From Bacillota bacterium (GTDB lineage: Bacteria; Bacillota; Clostridia; Christensenellales; Aristaeellaceae): DNA of 12,895 bases. The notes below the pieces were generated by a model that worked only from the letters and a program-made list of their open reading frames with translations, was not told the DNA's origin and did no database searches. Positions 1 through 7,376 of the stretch are shown piece after piece. Each line of letters starts with the position of its first letter. Position 1 is the first letter of the stretch. The position numbers and the translations under genes were made by a program. The stretch is taken from contig JAEYOV010000082.1 in assembly GCA_023411395.1 (NCBI GenBank), positions 1 through 12,895 on the forward strand, in the 5' to 3' direction.

Positions 1-13
1 TATGTAAAGGGTA

Positions 14-51
14 GCGGAGAGGGGAATTTTTGAAAAAATTCCCCTCTCCGC
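14..51. repeat. Long perfect hairpin at the window edge
   Basis: Bases 14-30 pair without mismatch with 35-51, a 17-bp stem around a tight TGAA loop. The arms combine a G/C-rich outer half (GCGGAGAGGGG) with an A/T-rich inner half, so the RNA would have a T-run or A-run in mid-stem rather than a U-tract after it. It may be an interspersed palindromic repeat or a terminator for a gene left of the window. The bases just after it (CACCTCACCC) resemble the CACCTCATCC end of the repeat at 9385-9429 read on its minus strand, which favours a repeat family. No gene overlaps it convincingly. Confidence 0.6.
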
Positions 52-98
52 ACCTCACCCCAAAAACTTCATTTTTTTATGAAAAGGATTATTTATTT

Positions 99-150
99 GC
101 ATCCTGCCCTTCCCCGCAACGACAACGGAAAGATGCAGGATGCTTTTTTT
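99..150 (+). terminator. Rho-independent terminator-like hairpin
   Basis: GCATCCTGC (99-107) pairs perfectly with GCAGGATGC (135-143), and a run of seven T follows at 144-150. Stem plus T-run is the layout of an intrinsic terminator on the plus strand, although the 27-nt loop is long. It probably ends a transcript from a gene left of the window, or closes a short leader. It could instead be the first helix of the structured RNA that follows. Confidence 0.55.
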
Positions 151-412
151 GTCTATGTCATAAAGGGATTCCAAAAGGCAGAAGCATTAGTACCGTCTAT
201 CAAAACCCCTGGGAGGTGTCGGAGGGGCGCACCCCTCCGACTGTAAATCCGAAGCCAGCGACATGCGCGGTGGCTTCGGAAGGATTTCGCAGAAATCCAT
301 ACCTTACAGAATTTCCTGGCCGTAGCCTGCACCGTTCAAGCACAGCGCAGACCGGGGCAGGCTACAAGGAAATTCTGCAAAAATCGTGAAAAGCGCGCAG
401 CGATTTTCACGA
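151..412 (+). ncRNA. Probable structured non-coding RNA or hairpin cluster
   Basis: This stretch has no convincing gene but is dense in strong helices. Seen directly: 218-227 with 232-241 (10 bp, loop CGCA); 249-257 with 271-279 (9 bp), whose flanks 245-248 and 284-287 could extend it; 282-287 with 293-298, a competing small hairpin; a long imperfect helix joining 307-317 to 367-377 and 323-330 to 357-364; and 384-392 with 404-412. The unpaired stretches CTGTAAATCC and GCGACATGCG look like the conserved loops of a structured RNA. The segment GAAGCCAGCGACATGC is only partly like a cobalamin-riboswitch B12 box, and the rest of that riboswitch is not seen. A clostridial RNA such as raiA is possible, but I cannot assign a family from memory. 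Strand is inferred from the flanking plus-strand genes. Confidence 0.45.
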
Positions 413-417
413 GGCGG

Positions 418-459
418 TTTACAACACTGTTACACTGAACACGATCAATATATGTTACA
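418..459 (+). promoter_or_regulatory. Direct repeats upstream of the response regulator
   Basis: TTTACA (418-423) and GTTACA (429-434) are separated by 5 bp, an 11-bp period, and GTTACA recurs at 454-459. OmpR/PhoB-family dimers bind direct half-sites about 11 bp apart, and PhoP boxes of Bacillus have the form TTAACA-N5-TTAACA. The arrangement therefore suits autoregulation by the adjacent regulator. The third copy overlaps a possible -10 (TACAAT, 457-461 region). No good -35 element is visible at normal spacing, which would fit an activator-dependent promoter. Confidence 0.4.
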
Positions 460-488
460 ATCATACGCGTATGGAAGGATGTGGATTC

Positions 489-1154
489 ATGGCGCGTGTG
501 CTGGTGGTGGATGACGAGGCGGCCATCCGGGAGCTGATTCAGATGCATCTGTGCCTAGTAGGCCACACCGCGGTTCTGGCGGAGGACGCGGACACAGCGG
601 AAGCGGAACTGAATAAGGGCGCGGACATCGCGCTGCTGGATATCATGCTGCCTAAGCGGGACGGGTTTGCCCTGGCCCAAATGTGCTTTGAAAAGGAAGT
701 GCCGGTGATCTTTTTAACCGCCAAAACGGCGGTATCCGACCGGGTGCGGGGGCTTAAAATGGGCGCGGACGACTACATATTGAAGCCCTTTGAGCCGGCG
801 GAGGTGCTGGCCCGCATCGACGCGGTGCTGCGCCGGGCCGGGCGCCAGCAGGAAACGTACCAGGACAAGCGCCTGAAGGTGGATTTCCAGGCGCGCCAGG
901 CCTTCCTGGACGGGGAACCCCTGTCCCTCACCGCCCAGGAGTATGATCTTTTGCGCACGCTCATCAGCCAGCGGAACATCGCCCTCAGCCGGGAGCAGCT
1001 TTTGCGCATGGCCTGGGGGTACGACTACGCCGGCGAAACGCGCACGGTGGATGTGCACATACAGCGCCTTCGGCACAAGCTCTGCGCCGGCTGCATTGAA
1101 ACGGTGTACAAGTTCGGCTACCGGTTTACGCCCATGGGGAGGGAAACGGCATGA
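489..1154 (+). CDS. OmpR/PhoB-family response regulator
   Basis: This encodes a 221-aa cytoplasmic DNA-binding response regulator. The receiver domain (about residues 1-115) carries the acidic pair DD at 8-9, phospho-acceptor D51 (LLDIMLP), T77 (LTAKT) and K99 (LKPF). The C-terminal winged helix (about 125-215) has typical features: LTAQEYDLL, SREQLL, and RTVDVHIQRLRHKL before YKFGYRF. I chose ATG 489 over the in-frame ATG at 471 because GGAAGGA (473-479) lies 9 bases upstream and the protein then begins right at the receiver strand MARVLVVDDE. The kinase gene overlaps its stop by 4 bp (ATGA), so the two are translated together. The direct repeats at 418-459 suggest self-regulation. The target genes are unknown; the two membrane-anchored genes downstream are obvious candidates. 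Confidence 0.95.
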   Translation: MARVLVVDDEAAIRELIQMHLCLVGHTAVLAEDADTAEAELNKGADIALLDIMLPKRDGFALAQMCFEKEVPVIFLTAKTAVSDRVRGLKMGADDYILKPFEPAEVLARIDAVLRRAGRQQETYQDKRLKVDFQARQAFLDGEPLSLTAQEYDLLRTLISQRNIALSREQLLRMAWGYDYAGETRTVDVHIQRLRHKLCAGCIETVYKFGYRFTPMGRETA

Positions 1155-2500
1155 AGCTAAGACACAAGCTGCTGCTCATGATGCTGGCGGTGTTCCTGCT
1201 GCTTTTAAGCGCCGGGACGGGGATCATCATCCAGCAAAGCTTTTTATCGGCCATCCATACGGAAAAGGACAGGGCGCTGACGGAGTCGGCCATCATCGCC
1301 TCGGTTCTTTACCAGCGGGCAAAGGATCTGGATATCCAACCCCTGCGGGACGAGATGGCCAAGCAGGAGGCGTTTTACAATGCCCAAGGGGTCAGCCTTT
1401 CCATGCTCAAGGATGGGCGCACCCTCTGGGGCGGGGAGGTGGAAACGCCGGAGATTCTACCGGATTCCGGCATGCGCCGCTACCTATTGCAGAACAAAAC
1501 CCTGCTCATCGCACAGAAGCTTTCCGATTCCCTCACCCTTTTGTACGAAAGGGATCTCAAAGGCCTGTATGAAAACCGGGACGCGCTTTTGTCCCTGGCG
1601 CTTGTGCTGTGCCTGTCCGGCTCGGCGTTCATTTTGATCAGCGCCCTGGTCATTGCCAAGGTCATCATGCGGCCGGTGGACACGCTGCAAAAGGCGGCGG
1701 CGAAAATCGCTTCCGGCGATTATACGGTATCGCTGCCTACACGCGGCCAGGATGAAACGGCCGAACTGGCCCGGCAGTTTGAAAAAATGGCGTTGGCGGT
1801 AAAGGCCAGGGAAGTGGAACTTACGGAGCAGGCGGAACGGAAGCAGCTTTTCATCGACAGCCTGGCCCACGAAATGCGCACGCCCTTAACCGCCGTCATG
1901 GGCTACGCCCGGTACCTGCAAAGCGTGGACGCCGGCGGCGAGGAAAGGGAAAAAGCCCTTTCCTATATCGCCGGGGAGGCCAAGCGCTTAAAGAGCCTGG
2001 ATGAAACGCTGATGAATTTGACCCGCATGACCCATGACGGGGCGGAGCTTTCACCGGTGGACATCCACTCTTTGATTGAGAAGGCCGCAAACCAGGCTCG
2101 GCCCCTGTATGAAGAAAAGGGCGTCTCCCTTTCCGTTCAGGCGGAGGAAGGCGCCTTCATGGGGGATGAATCCTTGCTGCTTTTGATTGCGGGCAACCTT
2201 CTGCAAAACGCCCTCACCGCCAGCCGCCCCGGCGATACGGTTCTTCTTTCCGGTTCCGATAACCGGCTTTCGGTGGCCGATACGGGCATCGGCATGACAA
2301 AGGAGCAGCTTCAAAGGGCCTGCGACCCCTTTTACAAGGCCGACAAGGCCCGCACCCGCAAGGCCGGCGGTGCCGGCCTCGGGCTGACGCTGGTGCAGCA
2401 TGCCGCGAATCTTTTGGGCGCGCGGCTTAACCTCACCTCCAAACCGGGGGAAGGCACCACCGCCAGCGTGATCTTTGACAACTCCGTTACAACCGCGTGA
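1151..2500 (+). CDS. Membrane sensor histidine kinase
   Basis: This 449-aa kinase is the partner of the regulator just upstream; its ATG overlaps that gene's TGA. Order of parts: a transmembrane helix at about 8-28, an extracytoplasmic sensor segment of about 115 residues, a second helix at about 147-172, a HAMP linker (from RPVDTLQ to about 225), the dimerisation/phosphorylation domain with H240 in SLAHEMRTP, and the catalytic ATPase domain. The latter shows the N box (GNLLQNAL, 348-355), G1 (DTGIGM, 377-382) and G2 (GGAGLGLTL, 406-414). All catalytic motifs are intact and the length is normal for the class. The sensor segment matches no ligand-binding fold I recognise, so the signal is unknown. 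The domain order resembles the envelope-stress and antibiotic sensors of Firmicutes, but that does not define its job. Confidence 0.95.
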   Translation: MKLRHKLLLMMLAVFLLLLSAGTGIIIQQSFLSAIHTEKDRALTESAIIASVLYQRAKDLDIQPLRDEMAKQEAFYNAQGVSLSMLKDGRTLWGGEVETPEILPDSGMRRYLLQNKTLLIAQKLSDSLTLLYERDLKGLYENRDALLSLALVLCLSGSAFILISALVIAKVIMRPVDTLQKAAAKIASGDYTVSLPTRGQDETAELARQFEKMALAVKAREVELTEQAERKQLFIDSLAHEMRTPLTAVMGYARYLQSVDAGGEEREKALSYIAGEAKRLKSLDETLMNLTRMTHDGAELSPVDIHSLIEKAANQARPLYEEKGVSLSVQAEEGAFMGDESLLLLIAGNLLQNALTASRPGDTVLLSGSDNRLSVADTGIGMTKEQLQRACDPFYKADKARTRKAGGAGLGLTLVQHAANLLGARLNLTSKPGEGTTASVIFDNSVTTA

Positions 2501-2560
2501 ATACTCCGCAACGCATACCGGGGTAGAATAAAGCTACCAAATCGCGGAAGGAGAAATTCC

Positions 2561-3943
2561 ATGCAAGCAAAAGCAAGCGGAAGGCAGACACTTTTTGTGC
2601 TCATTGCGGTCTTTACACTGATCACTTTTTTTACGGGCGGCTTGTGGGCTTACGTCGTCAGCGCGGACGCGGAAACGGGCATACAGGAAACGGCGGAGGC
2701 GGCGCTGCCCAGGGAAAGTACCATCGCCATTACCTGGGAGAAGTATGACAACTACCCATCTGACGCCACGGAAGAAGACCTTGAATTCTGGTTCCAGGGG
2801 TTTGGGCTTACCCGGGAGGAAAAAGAGAGGCTTATCACGCTGCAGGCTGCTTACGCATCCGGAACACGCCCGGTGGGAAAGGCCCCGTCCATGCCGCTGC
2901 AAACAGGATTCGCCATTGTTGCGCTGGACCCCGCACATTATGCCGGGATGGAAGAATACTATTTCCTTCCGGGGGAACGGCTTTCGGAAGAGCAGCTTTT
3001 GCAGCTCATTGAGTACAGTGAGAATAAAGGATTGCCCTTCACCCAAGATACGCTGACTGTGAAGAATTGCATGCGGGGCGGCGCGGTGGAAGCCAACCGC
3101 TTCCGTTCCGCGGGTGAGAACTTGAGGCGTGAGGCGTTGTCCAAACGCATCATGGAAGAAGGCCTGCGTCCCGAAACGCCAGGCCCGGCGGAAACGGTAC
3201 AGCCCATATCCGGTGTGGCGGACATTCCTCTGAACCCGGACATGAACAGCGGGCTTGATTCGTTCCGTTTTTACCCAATCCGGGAATTGACGGATGAAGA
3301 AATCATAAGTGAATTGTTTCTTCGTAGTGGCACGAATGCATATTTAGACCCCACAAGCGACGAAAGCCTCAATCCAACGCGGGACATTCTGAAAGCGCGC
3401 CGCACGCTGGAAGATGTGCTGTTCATGCCCTTGTCTTCCTACAAGGACACGTTTCATTACTCAGTGGAGGAAGGCACCGGGGCAAAGCTTTTTCAGATTA
3501 CTTTCAAAACCCCCAAAGTCAATGGACGGGAAGCCATGTACTGGCTCACTATGGAAATGCAAAGCGGACAATGCCGCAAGATATTTGTTACAATGATGGA
3601 TGACAGCCTGTACTATTATGAAAACGGTACACTCTTTTATGGCAGAGCGCCTGATTTGGCCAAACAGCATGCGGTGGATCTTTCAGACCAGCGTTGTGCC
3701 CAAAGCGCGCTGGAAGCCGTGAAAAAGCTGACGCAGGCCGAGGTGAAATCGCTGAAATCCTTGACTGAAGTATCCATCGGCAACACCTATGACCAAGGCA
3801 TGTACGTGGCAGTGCAAATGGCGGATGGAACGGCTTATCTTGCAGCCATCCGCTACGAGGATGCTGTCGTCACTGGCATCGACTATCTGCCCGATGGGCT
3901 CGAAAAATGGCTGAAGGACAGTGGCATGACCAACATTGGCTGA
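2561..3943 (+). CDS. Membrane-anchored protein of unknown function, paralog 1
   Basis: I do not recognise the family. The 460-aa product has a short basic N-terminus and one hydrophobic helix at about 10-33. No clear signal peptidase site follows, so it is probably an anchored protein with its bulk outside the cell. The ectodomain has two copies of a similar segment, about 118-152 (LDP, EYYFLP, LSEEQLLQLI) and about 220-252 (LNP, FRFYPIREL, TDEEIISEL). The C-terminal 90 residues (DGTAYLAAIRYEDAVVTGI) look like a PepSY-type beta sheet, a weak guess. It starts with GGAAGGAG 7 bases before ATG, 60 bp after the kinase stop. It is collinear with the next gene, with about half of the first 100 residues identical by eye. 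The context suggests a role linked to the two-component system, for example as target, sensor partner or cell-surface effector. Confidence 0.85.
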   Translation: MQAKASGRQTLFVLIAVFTLITFFTGGLWAYVVSADAETGIQETAEAALPRESTIAITWEKYDNYPSDATEEDLEFWFQGFGLTREEKERLITLQAAYASGTRPVGKAPSMPLQTGFAIVALDPAHYAGMEEYYFLPGERLSEEQLLQLIEYSENKGLPFTQDTLTVKNCMRGGAVEANRFRSAGENLRREALSKRIMEEGLRPETPGPAETVQPISGVADIPLNPDMNSGLDSFRFYPIRELTDEEIISELFLRSGTNAYLDPTSDESLNPTRDILKARRTLEDVLFMPLSSYKDTFHYSVEEGTGAKLFQITFKTPKVNGREAMYWLTMEMQSGQCRKIFVTMMDDSLYYYENGTLFYGRAPDLAKQHAVDLSDQRCAQSALEAVKKLTQAEVKSLKSLTEVSIGNTYDQGMYVAVQMADGTAYLAAIRYEDAVVTGIDYLPDGLEKWLKDSGMTNIG

Positions 3944-3950
3944 ATCATAC

Positions 3951-3975
3951 GGGATGGCAGCAAGGCTGCCATCCC
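3951..3975 (+). promoter_or_regulatory. Hairpin between the two paralogous genes
   Basis: GGGATGGCAGC (3951-3961) pairs perfectly with GCTGCCATCCC (3965-3975) around an AAG loop, an 11-bp GC-rich stem only 7 bp after the first paralog's stop. It is followed by CTTTGG rather than a true T-run, so full termination is unlikely. It may act as a partial attenuator or as a 3' end that protects the upstream mRNA, letting the two paralogs be made in different amounts. Confidence 0.5.
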
Positions 3976-4005
3976 CTTTGGAAAAACCATGAAAGGAGCA
4001 CTGGC

Positions 4006-5349
4006 ATGCAAGCGAATGTAAGCAGAAACCAAACCCTTTGGGTGCTGCTTTTAGCCCTTGCACTCATCCTTCTTTGCACCGGCGGCCTGTGGCTCTACGT
4101 CCAAAGCGCCGGCGCGGAAACGGGGGTGCAGGAAGCATCTGTGGCGGAGCTGCCCGGGGATAATGAAATCTCCATCACTTGGGAGAAGTATGACAACTAT
4201 CCTCCCTTGGCGGAATCGGCGGATATAGCATATTGGACGGAGGGGTATGGGCTCACCCAGCGGGAGAAGGAACGCCTGGCCTCACTGAAAGAAATGTATG
4301 CAAACGGGGAACGCCCATCCGGAAAGGCGCCTGCGATTCCCGAAAAAACGGGGTTCGCCATCGTTCCCCTTGACCCCGATAGCTTCGCGGGCGTAACGGA
4401 GTACTATTTTCTTCCCAACGCAACGCTCACAGACGAGCAGCTTTTGCAGCTTATCGGTTATGGCGAAGAAAGAGGGAAGCCCTTCACCGCGGATACGCTG
4501 ACTGAAAAAAACAGCGTGCGGAGCGGCGAGACGCAAGTAAACCGCCTGCTCTCCGCCGGGGAAGCGGAGCGACGCCGGATCCTTGCCCAGCGCATTTATA
4601 AGGAGGGCCTGCGGCCGCAGCAAAGAGGGGAATTGACGCTGCCCATAAAAGGCATAGCAGACATCCCGATGGACCCGGGCTTCAGCGCCGGTATCAGCAA
4701 TTTCAGGTTCCTCCCCATCCGTGAACTTGAGGATGAGGAACTATTGCAAACGCTTTACCTGGATGAAGCATCCGGATACACCTATCTGGACCAGGCAAAG
4801 CTGGAGGAAATGAACCCGGCCAAGGACAGCGCGATGGCAAGGGCGGTCCTGGAAGAATTCATGGACATGCCCATGGCATCGGAAAACTACCTGCTTTCCT
4901 ACATGCAAAATGAGGCCACAGGCGAGATACGGCTTCACGCCCATTTCCAGACGGCCGAAATCAATGGCAAACGTACCAATTACTTTGCCCGAATGGATTT
5001 ACAAACCGGCTGGTTTATCCACCTGGGCCGGCTGGATCAGGACATTCGGCTTACCTCCGGGGCTGTGCCACAGGCCTTGCCCAAGGAGATGGCCGGGACG
5101 GATGACCGGAAATTTGAGGAAACCGCAAGGACCATCGTGGAAAAGATTACAGGGATCAAGGCGCGTTCCACCAGGATGACCAATATCACCACCTGCGTCT
5201 CGGACGATAAAACCCTTACATTCGAACCCGCCCAAGCGGTTTATGTTACGCTGGAAGACGGAAGCGTCTTTCGGGTGGGCATATGGCTATCAAACGGCAT
5301 GCTGGAAAGCCTGTCCCTTCGGGATGCCCTGGGCCTGCCTGTGCTCTAG
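4006..5349 (+). CDS. Membrane-anchored protein of unknown function, paralog 2
   Basis: This 447-aa protein is a tandem duplicate of its upstream neighbour. The frame is open back to an ATG at 3907, but ATG 4006 is preferred: GAAAGGAG precedes it and the sequence then matches the paralog from residue 1 (MQA, then one hydrophobic helix at about 10-33). The first 205 residues align without gaps; the strongest shared blocks are AETG at 37-40, ITWEKYDNYP at 57-66, EKER at 87-90, EYYFLP at 132-137 and DEQLLQLI at 143-150. The second copy of the internal motif (MDP, FRFLPIREL, EDEELLQTL) is at about 222-250. The C-terminal part is much more diverged but also looks beta-rich (AVYVTLEDGSVFRVGIW). There is no enzyme motif. 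Most of it is expected outside the membrane. The function is unknown; duplication then divergence of the C-terminal half suggests different partners or ligands. Confidence 0.85.
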   Translation: MQANVSRNQTLWVLLLALALILLCTGGLWLYVQSAGAETGVQEASVAELPGDNEISITWEKYDNYPPLAESADIAYWTEGYGLTQREKERLASLKEMYANGERPSGKAPAIPEKTGFAIVPLDPDSFAGVTEYYFLPNATLTDEQLLQLIGYGEERGKPFTADTLTEKNSVRSGETQVNRLLSAGEAERRRILAQRIYKEGLRPQQRGELTLPIKGIADIPMDPGFSAGISNFRFLPIRELEDEELLQTLYLDEASGYTYLDQAKLEEMNPAKDSAMARAVLEEFMDMPMASENYLLSYMQNEATGEIRLHAHFQTAEINGKRTNYFARMDLQTGWFIHLGRLDQDIRLTSGAVPQALPKEMAGTDDRKFEETARTIVEKITGIKARSTRMTNITTCVSDDKTLTFEPAQAVYVTLEDGSVFRVGIWLSNGMLESLSLRDALGLPVL

Positions 5350-5391
5350 GTGCGGAGAACCGTATACAAACTCCCGTCATTATCAAAAATA

Positions 5392-5425
5392 CCCCGGCCT
5401 GCCATCCCTCCATGGCAAGCCGGGG
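5392..5425. terminator. Terminator between convergent genes
   Basis: CCCCGGC (5392-5398) pairs with GCCGGGG (5419-5425) and TGCCA (5400-5404) with TGGCA (5413-5417), with a C/A mismatch between. On the minus strand the stem is followed by TATTTTTGAT, so it best serves as the terminator of typA. On the plus strand it lies 43 bp after the second paralog and is followed by a weaker T-rich stretch, so it may stop both transcripts. Confidence 0.7.
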
Positions 5426-5446
5426 CACCTGTGTTTATCTACCCAA

Positions 5447-5507
5447 AACCGGGATTCGCAAGGGATTCTATCCCTTGAGCGGGTTCCCCAAGGGCAGAGC
5501 CCTTGGG
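5447..5507 (-). other. Stacked hairpins directly after the typA stop
   Basis: CCCAAGGGC (5487-5495) pairs perfectly with GCCCTTGGG (5499-5507), abutting the typA stop codon at 5508-5510. Next to it AAGGGA (5460-5465) pairs with TCCCTT (5470-5475) inside a wider arrangement that may pair AACC near 5447 with GGTT near 5484. In the typA message these form a compact 3' untranslated structure before the terminator. They could also be a degraded interspersed repeat. Confidence 0.45.
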
Positions 5508-7322
5508 TCACTTCCTGTTCGCCTTCATGCGCATGTCATGGTTCAATTGCCGCTTGCGCATGCGCAGGGATTTGGGAGTGATCTCCAAAAGCTCGTCGTC
5601 GTCAATGAACTCCAGGCACTCCTCCAGCGTGAGCGGGTGCACGGAGATCAGGCGCAGGCTTTCCTCGGCGGAGGCGGCGTTGCGGGTGTTGGTCACGTGC
5701 TTTTTCTTGCACACGTTCACCACTAGGTCGCCGGGCCTTGCGTTCTGGCCGCAGATCATGCCGGCATACACGGGGATGCCGGCGCCAATAAACAGCGTGC
5801 CCCGGTCCTGGGTATAGAACAGGCCATAGGAGGTGGATTCGCCGGTTTCAAAGCACACCAGCGCGCCCACGTTGCGGTGGGGGATGTCGCCCTTCACCGG
5901 CTCGTAGCCGTTGAACACGGCGGACATGATGCCCTCGCCCCTGGTATCGGTCAAAAATTCGGAGCGGTAGCCGAACAGCCCGCGGGAGGGGACCAGAAAT
6001 TCCAGCCGCACCCGGTCGCCGCCGCCCATGGAGGCGAGCACGCCCCTGCGGCGGCCGATCTTTTCAATCACAGCCCCGGCGTAGGCCTGGGGCACGTCGG
6101 CCACCATCCGCTCCATGGGCTCGCACATTTCTCCGTCGATTTCCTTGTAAAGCACCTCGGGCTTTGATACCTGGAACTCATACCCCTGGCGGCGCATGGT
6201 TTCAATGAGGATGGACAAATGCAATTCGCCCCGGCCGCAGACCTCAAACGTGTCCGGGCTTTCGGTTTCGGATACGCGCAAAGATACGTCGGTTTGCAGC
6301 TCCTTGTAAAGCCGTGCCCGAAGGTGCCGGCTGGTAACGTATTGGCCCTCCCGCCCGGCAAAGGGGCTGTCGTTCACAGAAAAGCTCATCTTTACCGTGG
6401 GCTCGCTGATGCGCACAAAGGGCAGCGCCTCCACCTGCGCGGGGTCGCACACCGTATCGCCGATGGACAGGTCCTCCATGCCGGTGAGGGCCACGATGTC
6501 GCCCATGGATACCTCCTGGGCAGGCAGGCGCTTTAAGCCGTCATAGCGGAACAGGCCGTTTAAGCGCCAGGGGGAGCTTACAAAGCCGGTTAGGTGGTTG
6601 GCGTGGACGACGGTCATGCCCTCGCGCAGCGTGCCCCGGGCGATGCGCCCCACGCCGATGCGCCCCACGTACTCATTGTAGTCGATGGTGGAAATCAGCA
6701 CCTGGGCGGGGCCGTCCATCTCGCCCACAGGAGCCGGTATGAACTGCAAAATCGCGTCGAACAGGGGCTTCAAATTTTCCTCCGGTTCGGCCATATCCAG
6801 CGTGGCGGTGCCCTTTCGGGCCGACACGTACAGGATGGGGTGCTCCAGCGTGCTTTCGTCTGCGTTCAGGTCGATCAAAAGGTCCAGGATCTCCCCCACC
6901 ACTTCCTCGCAGCGGGCGTCGGGCCTGTCCACCTTGTTGATGACGATCAGTACCTTCAAATGCAATTCCAGCGCCTTTTTCAAAACAAAGCGCGTCTGGG
7001 GCATGGGGCCTTCAAAGCTGTCGATCAAAAGCAAAACGCCGTCCACCATTTTAAGCACCCGCTCCACCTCGCCGGAAAAGTCGGCGTGGCCGGGGGTGTC
7101 CACAATGTTGATGCGTGTGTCGCCGTAATGCACGGCTGTGTTTTTGCTCAGGATCGTAATGCCCCGCTCCCGCTCCAGGTCGTTGGAGTCCATCACCCTA
7201 TCTACGACCTGCTGGTTTTCGCGGTACACGCCGCCCTGCTTGAGCATCTGGTCCACCAGGGTGGTCTTGCCGTGGTCCACGTGGGCGATAATGGCAATAT
7301 TACGGATGTCTTCCCGGGTCAT
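5508..7322 (-). CDS. typA: Ribosome-binding GTPase TypA/BipA
   Basis: This full-length 604-aa translational GTPase is in the range usual for TypA/BipA. It binds the ribosome in place of EF-G and is known from other bacteria to help 50S assembly and growth under stress or cold. Nucleotide-binding motifs are all present: P-loop AHVDHGKT (13-20), switch I RGITI (53-57), DTPGHADF (75-82), NKVD (129-132) and SARKG (167-171). Later segments include the EF-G-like domains, the GRGELHLSILIE block, and the TypA-type tail (PKSLRMRKRQL) ending in basic residues. On the minus strand GGAAGG precedes the ATG. prfC lies upstream on the same strand, but repeats separate them, so separate expression is possible. 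A weak promoter may exist (TTGATA at 7388-7393, AACAAT at 7365-7370, 17-bp spacer). Confidence 0.98.
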   Translation of the reverse strand: MTREDIRNIAIIAHVDHGKTTLVDQMLKQGGVYRENQQVVDRVMDSNDLERERGITILSKNTAVHYGDTRINIVDTPGHADFSGEVERVLKMVDGVLLLIDSFEGPMPQTRFVLKKALELHLKVLIVINKVDRPDARCEEVVGEILDLLIDLNADESTLEHPILYVSARKGTATLDMAEPEENLKPLFDAILQFIPAPVGEMDGPAQVLISTIDYNEYVGRIGVGRIARGTLREGMTVVHANHLTGFVSSPWRLNGLFRYDGLKRLPAQEVSMGDIVALTGMEDLSIGDTVCDPAQVEALPFVRISEPTVKMSFSVNDSPFAGREGQYVTSRHLRARLYKELQTDVSLRVSETESPDTFEVCGRGELHLSILIETMRRQGYEFQVSKPEVLYKEIDGEMCEPMERMVADVPQAYAGAVIEKIGRRRGVLASMGGGDRVRLEFLVPSRGLFGYRSEFLTDTRGEGIMSAVFNGYEPVKGDIPHRNVGALVCFETGESTSYGLFYTQDRGTLFIGAGIPVYAGMICGQNARPGDLVVNVCKKKHVTNTRNAASAEESLRLISVHPLTLEECLEFIDDDELLEITPKSLRMRKRQLNHDMRMKANRK

Positions 7323-7376
7323 AAATACTTCCTTCCCAAATAGCCCGCAGTACGGGCGGAGGTCATTGTTCCATCA

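Noticed and set aside
241..275. Cobalamin riboswitch B12-box-like segment
   Set aside because: Only part of the box matches, the upstream conserved core is missing, and no B12-related gene follows; kept only as a remark in the RNA candidate.
232..290. tRNA-Tyr-like CTGTAAA anticodon loop
   Set aside because: The flanking bases do not form a 5-bp anticodon stem, and there is no T arm with a GGTTCGAATCC-type loop and no acceptor stem.
30..389. 119-codon open frame on the plus strand
   Set aside because: It lies across hairpins and a terminator, has no ribosome site, and its low-complexity residues follow from the repeats; better read as non-coding.
471..488. Earlier in-frame ATG for the response regulator
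   Set aside because: It would place the Shine-Dalgarno site inside the coding region and add six residues not typical of a receiver domain.
3907..4005. 33-codon N-terminal extension of the second paralog
   Set aside because: It overlaps the first paralog's end and the hairpin, and the paralog alignment begins at the ATG at 4006.
6594..7343. 249-codon plus-strand frame opposite typA
   Set aside because: Antisense shadow of a GC-rich conserved gene; His/Val-rich composition and no family motif.
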